Source: Nitzschia sp. DOCU1
Taxonomy: Eukaryota > Bacillariophyta > Bacillariophyceae > Bacillariales > Bacillariaceae
Direction of reading: 5' to 3'
DNA length: 64,000 nucleotides
Assembly (NCBI GenBank): GCA_951394045.1
Contig: OX595995.1
Span: forward strand, 682,001 to 746,000
Positions 21,161 through 30,781 of this stretch are shown piece by piece. The position numbers were made by a program, and so were the translations under genes. Numbering within the stretch: the stretch's first letter is position 1; each line of letters opens with the position of its first letter. Under the pieces are notes generated by a model. It did not search any database. It saw only the letters and a program-made list of their open reading frames with translations, and was not told the origin of the DNA.

Positions 21161-21934
21161 ATGGCTCCAAACCGAAAAGCCGTAGCTTCCTTGGTGGAAA
21201 GACTGTCTAGTGGAGACCTGGCCGGTCTACAGGATTCAGTAGCAGTAGGACAGTCAAAGCCGTACTTGCCTTTGACGGATCCAAACGCCGAGAACCTCTT
21301 GGAGGAAAAACAGCAACAGCAACCGCCCAAACCAGCATCCTACTCGTACTGGGACTGGCCGGCGGATACTCAAGCAGAGCAAGAGGCAGCAAACGATGAT
21401 TTATTCTCCGTCTCTCACATGGAAGCGAACCTGAAGAAGGAAGCTGCCAAGTGGTTGTGCAACAACGACAATGAGAACACCGCAAACGAGGACAACGCTG
21501 CCCCTACTTCCACTCCGTCGTATTGGGATTGGCCGCCGTCCGAGAACGACGAAAGCGATACGAAGCATGCTATTATTAACCGCATTCTCGTCGAGGAACA
21601 TGCTCGACAGCTCGTGTCGGCTGATCGGATGGAAGCGATCGAACGACGTGCGGCAGCCGCTGCAAAAAAGCAGGGAGGAGGCTCTACTAGCAGCAACATT
21701 AGCAGTGATGAGTACTGGGGTTGGAACTACGAAAATACTAAGAGAGATTGGGACCCATCATCTCCAGACGGCATCCAGGCACTCCTAGAGTATGAAGAGG
21801 CTCGGGAATTCTTGACCGCCGATAACATTGTCAAGCAAATTTTAACGTGGAAGCAACCAGACCCCTCCACCGACAGTGCCATCCGTGCGGATGCAGATGA
21901 ATATTGGGCTTGGTCGCAGCCAACTGTGTGCTAG
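21161..21934 (+). CDS. YWxW-repeat protein (family member 2)
   Basis: 257 residues from ATG. The start MAPNRKAVASLV and the YLPLTDP block (35-41) match member 1 at 8272-8754. It contains four aromatic motifs: SYWDW (62-66), SYWDW (120-124), EYWGW (184-188) and EYWAW (247-251), spaced 58-64 residues apart. Between them lies a repeated helix with an [LV]-[ST]-x-[DS]-[NRH]-[IM] core: SVSHMEANL, LVSADRMEAI and LTADNIVKQI. The protein is therefore a chain of about 62-residue units, each a helix followed by an acidic spacer and a Y-W-x-W motif. No signal peptide, membrane segment or known domain. Probably an intracellular adaptor or binding-motif array; partner unknown. Confidence 0.75.
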   Translation: MAPNRKAVASLVERLSSGDLAGLQDSVAVGQSKPYLPLTDPNAENLLEEKQQQQPPKPASYSYWDWPADTQAEQEAANDDLFSVSHMEANLKKEAAKWLCNNDNENTANEDNAAPTSTPSYWDWPPSENDESDTKHAIINRILVEEHARQLVSADRMEAIERRAAAAAKKQGGGSTSSNISSDEYWGWNYENTKRDWDPSSPDGIQALLEYEEAREFLTADNIVKQILTWKQPDPSTDSAIRADADEYWAWSQPTVC

Positions 21935-22139
21935 GGCCTTGGTGTTACTTACCGCTGCAGTACTGGTAGTTCTGTACTGTTCCTTCTAGTAGCGCTGTTG
22001 TGATACGGAAATAATGTGCTAGCTAGTATGCGCTATCGTGGTCAATAGATAGTCACGTAGTAGTGCAGCACAGGTATTATGGGATACTAGAGGTATAGTT
22101 TTCCTATATCTCATCTGTAACTTTTTATCGTAAAATATA
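21935..22139. other. 3' flank of YWxW gene
   Basis: Short interval with no gene, probably the 3' untranslated region. Confidence 0.4.
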
Positions 22140-22442
22140 TACTCTAGCGATCTAGCTTCTTTGGGTGCCTTCACCAGTTTCGTCGCCTTGAACTGGTGCT
22201 GCTTTTTCTCCAAGTAGTCCCGGCACTTTGGAATAAAGCCTTTCGGTAGCGGCAGAGGAGGTTTTGACGGTTTGGTGTTTAGATGTGCCCGCACTTCCTT
22301 GCTTGGCACCCTTATTGGTCTTGTCGACAAGGCTTTGTGGAGAGCGTGCGGGCCTTTTTGACTTTTTATACTTGGCTAGAATCAGGAACCAAGTCACCCA
22401 ACCCAAAGACCAAAGTCCCGTTGTCCTGCATTCGAAGGTTTC
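22140..22442 (-). pseudogene. Relic of the kinesin gene 3' end
   Basis: On the minus strand a fragment reads DKTNKGAKQGSAGTSKHQTV...SSAATERLYSKVPGLLGE...QGDETGEGTQ, nearly the C-terminus of the kinesin at 23380-30257 (DKTNKGTKQASASASKHQTV...). Similarity runs from the kinesin 3' untranslated end through roughly its last 90 codons and stops at 22442, where the hairpin repeats begin. No motor or coiled coil is present. It is a separate, truncated duplicate lying about 1 kb downstream of the true gene end. Confidence 0.85.
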
Positions 22443-22445
22443 ATA

Positions 22446-22538
22446 CTCGTCCTTGCAGGAACCTTTGGAAATGGTGAATTCTCCGCCCAATGCACGGCTG
22501 AAGAAGCCACCATTTCCAAAGGCTCGTGGAAGGACGAG
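22446..22538. repeat. Hairpin repeat, copy 1
   Basis: Inverted repeat: arm 22446-22475 pairs with 22509-22538 at 27 of 30 positions, leaving a 33-nt loop (gaattctccgcccaatgcac...). It is repeated as a second copy at 22565-22657 with a related loop. Confidence 0.85.
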
Positions 22539-22564
22539 AACGTCACCTCTCACCATCCTCCACA

Positions 22565-22657
22565 CTCGTCCTTGCACGATTCTTTGAAAATTGTGAATTC
22601 TCCACCCAATGCACGGGTGAATAAGCCACAATTTTCAAAGGATCGTGGAAGGCCGGC
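22565..22657. repeat. Hairpin repeat, copy 2 with co-varying arms
   Basis: Arm 22565-22595 pairs with 22627-22657 at 26 of 31 positions plus one G-U. Compared with copy 1, TTTGGAAATGGTG became TTTGAAAATTGTG on the left while the right arm changed from CACCATTTCCAAA to CACAATTTTCAAA, so two base pairs changed on both sides and pairing is kept. The loop also matches copy 1 (gaattctccacccaatgcac). Confidence 0.85.
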
Positions 22658-22879
22658 AATAACGAATGAAACGTAGCATAATCACCTGTCATCATGATGA
22701 TGATCAACCCGACCCATGTGTTGGATCCTTGCCAAGAACCTCGACCCACAGTGATTCATTAGATGAGGATCCACTACAGGTGCCAAGAAGCTGGTTTGCA
22801 TTTCGCCACCTGTCGTATGAAGTTACTTCTGCAGTGGAAGTTATGGTGTGTGCAAACAAGTTAAATATGTTAGCGATGC

Positions 22880-22913
<34 letters not shown>

Positions 22914-23379
22914 CGGCAAGCACTTGCCTCTCAGGCAGCACGTGCTTTGGGTTCGGCGTGTTTGTCAGAGTGTGCGTGTTCTCTGAATGCGTGCCCTGGT
23001 GCTAGCTAGCGGGGGCGTCTCAATCAGCCATGGAAGCGCTGTCGTCGAACATCCAGACTTCATTGCCTTGTAGCTCTAGAGTCCCTCTAACTCTTCTCTA
23101 AAGATCGAATGGATGGATGACATGCAATGTGCGGCAAGGAGGAACATCGCCTTCTATCGCCTTTCATGTGTGGGCTGTTGCAGCGACGGACGTCGGTTTG
23201 AAACGCTGACTGCTACTAGCTCGCATTTGGGGATCTTCTGATTTAAAGGGAAATGGATAAAAGGGGGAAGTTGAGCTTGCCATCATATGGTCCCGCAGTT
23301 GCGTGCAGCAAAGGTCTGGATCCTAAAGCTACAGTATGTCGCATGGATACTTTCTATTGAAAATACATTCTTAAGTACT
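22658..23379. other. Intergenic with CAA microsatellite
   Basis: No gene. A (CAA)n run of about 33 bp starts at 22879. The right edge is the kinesin 3' flank. Confidence 0.5.
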
Positions 23380-26300
23380 CTAGCTCTGGGTGCATTCCCC
23401 GGTTTCGTCTCCTTGAAGAGCTGCTTCTCCTAGTCCCGGCGCTTTACCATGAAGTCTTTCTGTAGCGGCAGAGGAGAGTTTGACGGTTTGGTGTTTAGAT
23501 GCGCTCGCACTTGCTTGTTTGGTACCCTTATTGGTCTTGTCGTCAAGGGGTATTTTGCCCGACTGCACCGGCGCCTCACGCAAAGGCTTGGAACTGAGCT
23601 TGCTGGCCTTCAATGACTTGGAAATTTGGCTAGAATCGGAACCCAAGTCAACCGTCCCAAAGTCCAACGTCGAATTGTCCATCGCCTGCATTCGGAGGTT
23701 TTCGATTTCTTCACGGGCCGCTTGAAGTTGCTTCTTAGTCGTCTTGTTATCAAACATCAGCTGCAGATTCTCTTGTTCAAGATATCGCAGCTTGCGGCTC
23801 ATTTCCCCATTCTCGCCAACCGAGTCGCTGTTGCTTTCAGCCATATTCTTGACTTTCTTCTGGAGAACCTCAATCTCAGCTTGATACTTGGTCACCTGTT
23901 CGCTTAGTCTCTCTTCGGTCAAGACAAGGCGGTCAAGCTTCGACTGCAACGCTGCGTTCTCCGATTCGAGTCGATTGCTGTCGCTTGAGCCACGACGAGA
24001 ACGAACCGATTCTACCTCTTGGAGAGAGGTAAGTTTGTCACAAAGTGCGATGACAGCTTCGTTGACATCGCCATCGTACTCTGATGTATCGATGTTACAG
24101 GAACGCAGGGCCAAGGCCATGCCCGCCTTGTCGTCTTCAAGTCGCTGACAGTGCGAAGCAAACTTTCGCAACTTACTCTCCAAGGCTTCCTTGTCGAAAC
24201 GAAGCTCACTAAGTTCTGTCCGGACGGCGGAGTCGGAAGTGGAGGAAAGCTGCATCGTCAGATCGGCGACCTGGTCTCTGAGAATCTTGTTGTCCTTCTT
24301 CAGCTGCTTATGTTCTTCTGCGAACTCCTTTGTCAACTTGACAGCTTCTAGCTTTTTGATGCGCTGGTCCTTCTCCTTGATCTTTGTCTTCAACTGTTTG
24401 ACTTCAATCAAGAGGGAACTGTTGCCATCGATGGCTTGACGCAACTTCTCATTTTCTGAATGCATAGATCCGATGTTCTGTTCAAGCGACTTGATTGTCT
24501 CATCCTTTGCGGCAACCAATTCTTGCAGGCCCGTGAGCTTTGCCTGCATGTCGTGTGACTGACGGTCATTATCCGCGCTCGAGCGCAGTTTCGCCTTCAG
24601 ACGATCACATTCAGTCTGGAGTTCAACCTTGGCCTTCTCAACATTAGCCATCTGCCTTTTCAGCACTGCAACTTCACTAGATGCCATGTCCTTCCGGCCG
24701 GATAAGTCTTCCATGTCGGCCATAGCCTTCCGGAGTTTTTCTTTCAAATCGACGGCATTTTCCCTCAACGAGTATGATTCGGCCCGTGCATTATTGAGCT
24801 CGGCTTGAAGGGATGCAACACGACTTTCCTCCATATCAACAGCAGATTTGAAGCTATCGAGCTTTGCCTGAAGCTCCAAACAATTGCTCTCGGCTGCCTC
24901 ATTTCGGTCTCTCAGATCTTGAAGTTGCTGCCTCGCGGTGTAAGCTTCTTGCTCGCTCTCGCAAAGTTTCTTCTCGAGCTCTAGCGCCTTGCTGCGCAAA
25001 GCATCCATCAGCTTTTCTCCTTCCTGGATCAGTGCCCGCTGCTCATCACCCATCTGTTGCTTCAAGCGTTCCTCGGCTTGCTGGTGCTCCGCTCTTTCCT
25101 GTTCAAGAAGCTGATGGAGCGACTTAATCTCGTGCAAAAGGGCGGCATCCTGATTTTCAGTGCCATCAGAAGCGCTCAACGCAAGTTTTTCTTCGAATGC
25201 AAGCTCTGATTGGCGAAGCTCTTCTTCAAGCTGTGATAATCGATACTGGGCATCTTCAAGTTCTCTGCACTTGGAATTGAGTTCGGCCTCCGCATTTGAC
25301 ATCTTTTCACGAAGACGCGCTTCAGATCCAGTGCTTGAGGCAAGTAGCTGCTTGAGCTCCGAATTCGCATGTTTGAGTTCACCTACTTCCTTTTGGAGCT
25401 GGTCTTCCTTTTCAATCGAAAGAGAACTTGCAAGATCACGGGAAAGTTCCTGGTTTTTTTCGTACAACTCCTCCAAAGCAGCAACCGCTTCGTCTCGTTC
25501 CTTTTCCCTGTCACGGAGCGTCGCCAGTGCATTGTCCTTTGACGTCTGTGCTGCCGAGAGATCGATCTCACACTGTTGAAGCGCTCGATTGACATTTTCG
25601 TACTGAACTTGAAGTGCGACGACTTGATCACCGATGGACGACTTTTCCGAACGAAGGTTTTCAATCACCTGGATCTTTTCTTGAAGAGCGGTTGTTAGAT
25701 TCTCTATTTGATGGTTGCGTTCTTCCAATTGATCTTCAAGTTCCCGAAGTTGTTCATCTCGCCCAACTTCAAAAGAATCCTTTTCAGTGAGTACCTTCAT
25801 TTTGTCAGCTTCCAACATCATGATACGAGTCTCCATCTCAATTTTGTCAACTTCGTATCGGTTAATGTTCTCTTTGAGCTCGTTGTTTTCAAGGCTCAGG
25901 TCATCAATGGCCTGCTGGAAACTTTCGATAGTAGTTTCGAGCTCGCAACGGGTCTCGCGCAAGTCTTGCAGCTCCTCTTCCATGGAAGATTGATGCCGGT
26001 GCCCCTCGCTCTTGAGACTTTCCAGCGCAGCGCCGAGGTTGGATTTGTCTTCGGCAAGGGCAGCATTTTCGGTTTCCAGGCTCGCTGTTCTCTCCTTCAG
26101 TTCATCGAATTCCTGCTGCGTAGCCGTCAGAGCACCCTGCAGCTCTACAAGTTCTGATTCCATTGCCGCCTTCTGCTCCTGGAGAGCATTGGCCTCTTCT
26201 TCGGCCGCTGAGAGAAACCTATCCAATTCGACCTTCTCATGGATCAACACGGCGAGCCTTTCTTGAAGATTTTCACTTTCGGATGACAACATCGACTTGG

Positions 26301-29300
26301 CTTTTAGCACGGATTGGAGCTTTTCTTGGAGGGAGGCCTTCTCGTCTTGCAAATTGCGTAAGCTCTCGTGAAGTGACTTATTCTCGTCACGGAGTTGACC
26401 ATTCTCGCTTTCATGGTTCTGCAGAGCTTCGTCCTTGACGACAATAGCTAAACTGAAGTCGGCTTCCCGACGAGACCTTTCTTCTCGAAGCGATGTCAGT
26501 TCTTGTATCAAGGAGGATTCATTTTGTTGAAGTGCTTCCACGTTCGACTCAAGTGAAATGCACTCAGACCGCATCGTCTCTAGCTCAGTGCTCAAAGTTC
26601 CGATTTGATTCACCAAGTCAGCCTTTTCGATTTCCTTGGCAGTCACTTGAGTTCTGAGGCTTACGTAGGTCGATTGCAACACCGACAATTCTTCTCGCAA
26701 CCTAGCATTTTCCTCTCTAGCAGAAGCAAGCATAGACAGAGTCCCTTCAAGCTCTTGGCGGCAAGCTTGGAGTGTCTCCTGACCCGCGGCGGACAGAGAG
26801 GCTTTCTCGCTTTCCAGCGCCTCAATCTGCATGTTGGACAAACGCAGTTCTTCCTCCATCACCACCAATGCCTCCTTCGACTCAAGGACACGAGCTTCAG
26901 ATTCTTCTTTCACGGACAATAGTTCAGCCTCCAAGGAAACAATTGAATGCTCCAAAGTGGCTTTCTCGCTTTCCAATGCCTCGATCTGCATAGTGGACAA
27001 ACGCAGTTCTTCCTCCATCACCACCGATGTATCCTTCGACTCGAGGGCAAGAACTTCATATTCTTCTTTCACGGACGCAAGTTCAGCCTCCAAGGAGACA
27101 ATCGAATACTCTAAGGAGGTAACCTGCGAGCGCAGATTCTGTTCGGTTTGCTCCTTGTCAAGAATTACGGCTTGAAGCTCCGACTGCATAGCATCCAAGG
27201 CAGAACGAGCGTTCTCCCCTTCCTCAAGGACGGTTTGGAGCTGCAATTCCAATTCTTTTTTCGCAGCAGCGTTAGCCTGGCGCTCATTGTCGGCCTCGGC
27301 TCGTGCACCTGCCAGATCGGCCTCTAGAACCGCCAACTGTTCAAACGCCGCACCCTTTTCCTCGTGTACAGACGAAAGCTGGTCTTGCAGATCCCGAATC
27401 TGTGAGTGCAGATTCTGTTCGGTTTGCTCCTTGTCAAGAAGTACGGCTTGAAGCTCCGACTGCATAGCACCCAAGGCAGAACGAGCGTTCTCCCCTTCCT
27501 CAAGGACGGTTTGGAGCTGCAATTCCAATTCTTCTTTCGCAGCAGCGTAAGCTTGGCGCTCATTATCAGTCTCGGCTCGTGCACCTGCCAAATCAGCCTC
27601 TAGAACCGCCAGCTGTGCAAATACCGAACCCTTTTCCTCTTGTACAGACGAAAGCTGGTCTTGCAGATCCCCAATCTGTGAGTGCAGATTCTGTTCGGTT
27701 TGCTCCTTGTCAAGAACAACCGCTTGAAGCTCTGACTGCGTAGCATCCAACGCAGAACGCGCCGTTTCGAGATCGGCAATGCAAAGTTGCTTTTCCTCCT
27801 GCAATTGAGTTACGGTTTGGAGCTGCAACTCTAATTCTCCTTTCGCAGCAGCGTTAGCTTGGCGCTCGTTCTCGGCCTCGGCCTGTGCACCTGCCAGATC
27901 GGCCTCCAATGCTGCCAGCCGTTCGCATGTCGCACTCTTTTCCTCTTGTGCAGACGAAAGCTGCTCTTGCAGATCACGAATATTGTCTTCGCAGGCAGCA
28001 CGCTCTTTTTCAGCGTCGTTCGCATTCGTCGTCAACAAACCAACCTTGCGATTCATCTCCTGGAGTGCCTGCTGGTCTTTCTCCCGGTCTGCTTGGAGTT
28101 TCTCCTTTTCCTCGGTACTTTGCGCGAGCTCGAAGGCGCTTCTTATGCGTTCCTCCTGCAACGCATCAAATCGTTGCTGTAGACTTTGGAGCTCTTCGCT
28201 CAGCGACGCGTTTTCTTTTTCCAACCCGGAGACCTTCGAATTCTCACTTTCCACCTTCTGAAAGGCTTCAAGGATCACATTCTCCTTCTCAGCAAGAAGA
28301 GTGTCGTACTCCGCGATGGTTGCGTCGAGGTTGGCCTGCACTGCTGCTAAAGCCTCTTCCACCTGAGAAAGTTGATAAAAAGCGCGCTCTTTCTCATCGG
28401 CTAGACCATCGTTCTGTGAGATCAGAGTTTCCACTTCATCCTGCTTTGCACAAAGAAGCTTTGCATTCTTTTCCAAAGTTTCCTTGAGCGATCGCGATAG
28501 CTCATTTCGAGACGATAATGCCTGCCGTAGGATTGATAGCTCCGATTGAGGCGAAAGGAGAACAGGATGAATCCTCTTTTCTTTCTTCTTTCGAGGGGTA
28601 GTCTTTGGAGATTTGACCGCCTGCTCCAGTGACTTTTGAGGAGTAGATCTACCAGGAAGCGCGACTTCACCATCGGACTGCCGGCGCTTGCGAGAACGGA
28701 GGTTGTACGTGGGCTTGATGGCCTGGCCCGCCTCTGGATCAACACTTGCACCAACACGATTCCCCCCAAACAGATAGCTGGCATTCAAAATGGAATTCTT
28801 GAGACGATTGAGTTTTGCATTGGCCTCCATTGCCGCAGTCCCTGCAGACGCGGCCTTATTTTCCAAATCTCGAAGGTGTTCAGTACCCCCTCCTGTCGTT
28901 TGCCCCCGTGCTTCCGCCAATTCACGCTGCAGTCTCCGAATAATTGATCGATCGTCGAGAACCTCATTGACCTGTGCATTCGTCTTGACCAGCTTGGCTC
29001 TGGAAGCGAATTGAAGCGTGGAGCGGGTTTCTTCCAAGTACATTTCTGAAGGCGTGGCACAGCAAATTACAGCCATTCTAGCGTTCCCGGACAACGACGG
29101 CTGGAGAATGCGCGTCAATTTGGAATCACGAAAGTTGATGTGCGTTTGGTTTGGTTGACCCAAAGCAACAATAACTCGAGAAAGGGTCAAAAGACTACGA
29201 AGCAAACAACAAGTGAGAACAGAATAAGCCGGACGAGGATGGACACTCGAAATAGCTCAGCATCTTTACCTTTGGTTGATCATTCCTCCCTCTTTCTGAC

Positions 29301-30257
29301 GTTCGCCAGTAGCACCAGTGTGACGAACACTTTCAGATCCGGCTAAATCGACAAGATTGAGTGTCGATACACGTACGGCACCGTCTCCCCCCGACGACGA
29401 ATATTCGTCGCCATCATCTTCAGATTCCTTTTCACGACTTTCAATAGTAATCCGGAAAATGGTGTGACTACGAGATGACCGTTCGTTCATACCAGTTGAC
29501 GCGATTGCTCGAGACTTTTCCCCATGGAACAAAATCCTCAACAAGCTTTCAAAGTTGGTCACCATCTCCTCTTGACTGTGAACAAACACCCCACGCCGTG
29601 GATCTTCCCGGATCTGCAGCGTTTGGTTCGAACTGGAAAGCAAATCGCGAACTTCCTCGTTGTAAATCTCCAAGAAGCTAGCTCGCACCAAGAACATACG
29701 ATCGGGTTGCGACTGAATGTTGGCGAATATGTCTCTAGCGGCCATGTGCACAACGCCTCCCGCCGACGCAGCCCCCTCTTCGATACTTCCAGATCCTTGC
29801 ATAGTAAACGTCTTTCCGCTGGACGTTTGACCGTAAGCAAAGATAGTACCGTTCAATCCGTTCACGACCGATGATACAATGCCCTTTGCAACACTATCAT
29901 ACACCTGAACTGTGTCGATTTCTTCCCCAAATACTTTGTCAAAAGTAAAGAAAGTTCGACCAGTGACTCGCTCGCTAAGCGGCTTTCCGTTGCTGGTGGT
30001 TTGAGTCACAGAGTTGTACTTAGGCAGTACCTTCCAAATTCGTCGCTTTTCTCCCTCCGCCTTGTTCAAGGGTCGCATACGAATTGCCACTGTGTAAACA
30101 ACGGGAGAGTGCCGAATGAACGAATGAATGAGACGACGTCTTAACACGGCGGCGCCAATTGCCCAAAGTGCAACAATGTTGCAAACTCACCGGTGATGCC
30201 CTCTTGAGCTTCCATCTCTTCCTGAGGCTCCGACATGATTTCAGAAATAGACGCCAT
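23380..30257 (-). CDS. CENP-E-like kinesin (kinesin-7 type), three exons
   Basis: Reconstructed as exons 30257-30191, 30089-29270 and 29194-23380, joined across GT-AG introns of 101 bp (GTGAGT...ACACAG) and 75 bp (GTAAAG...CGTAG); total 2233 codons plus stop. Splicing restores VAIRMRPL at the motor start and INQSLLTLSRVI across the second junction. The motor spans about 23-355: P-loop GQTSSGKT (about 109-116), switch I NERSSRSHTIFR (about 220), switch II DLAGSE (about 268). NERSSRSHTIFRITIESREK is characteristic of kinesin-7/CENP-E. A basic NLS-like patch with SP/TP sites (RSRKRR, TPRKKKEKR) follows, then about 1700 residues of coiled coil with internal 92-residue repeats, and a short Ser/Lys-rich tail. 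Expected role: plus-end-directed motor in mitosis, probably at kinetochores or the spindle. It shares a promoter interval with the HDAC gene. Confidence 0.9.
27135..27962. repeat. 276-bp tandem repeats in the kinesin coiled coil
   Basis: The marker gattctgttcggtttgctcc recurs at 27135, 27411 and 27687: a period of 276 bp, or 92 codons (divisible by 3, not by 7). A neighbouring 159-bp (53-codon) duplication has its marker cgcagttcttcctccatcacc at 26843 and 27002. The units encode alternating LEADLAGA and LQTV coiled-coil segments. Confidence 0.9.
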
Positions 30258-30781
30258 TGGCAACAATGCAAACAGAAATGATGCTGATGCTGACGATGGA
30301 AAACTTCTGTGAGAGCCGATTTGGATTTGTCGGAGACAGAGATTCCAACAGCATATTTTGAATGGCGCGAACACCAAGATATGCAGTTCTGCCGTTGATG
30401 GCTTGGCCGGCGCAAACGGCAAGTACGTACACCTCTCGCACACAACGTACGGGGCGAAGGAATTCTAACGTCAAACTTGGGCCTACGTGAGTTGAGTACC
30501 ATGCCAGACGTAGGCAGGCGGTTCAACGTGCGTGCGCGACATGCGTGCGTTTGGATCTTTTTTGGTCTCCGCGTCGTGAGACCACAAACCCGCAGTTCGA
30601 GCTCACTTTTTGCGCCCCAGCGCAAACCCAACGCTCGACGGCGGCTCGTGATTGGTCCGGGATTTCATTTTGTTATACAGGAACGAAAAAAAACGCATGC
30701 TCCGTCGTGCCCGGCACTTAACGACGTTGAGAAAATTAGCCTGCCGCAGCACAACCACGACGGATCTTGAAAGTTTTGACC
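30258..30781. promoter_or_regulatory. Shared divergent promoter interval, kinesin / HDAC
   Basis: 524 bp between the kinesin ATG (minus strand, 30257) and the HDAC ATG (plus strand, 30782). Head-to-head arrangement implies a bidirectional promoter. No TATA box was identified with confidence. Confidence 0.5.
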
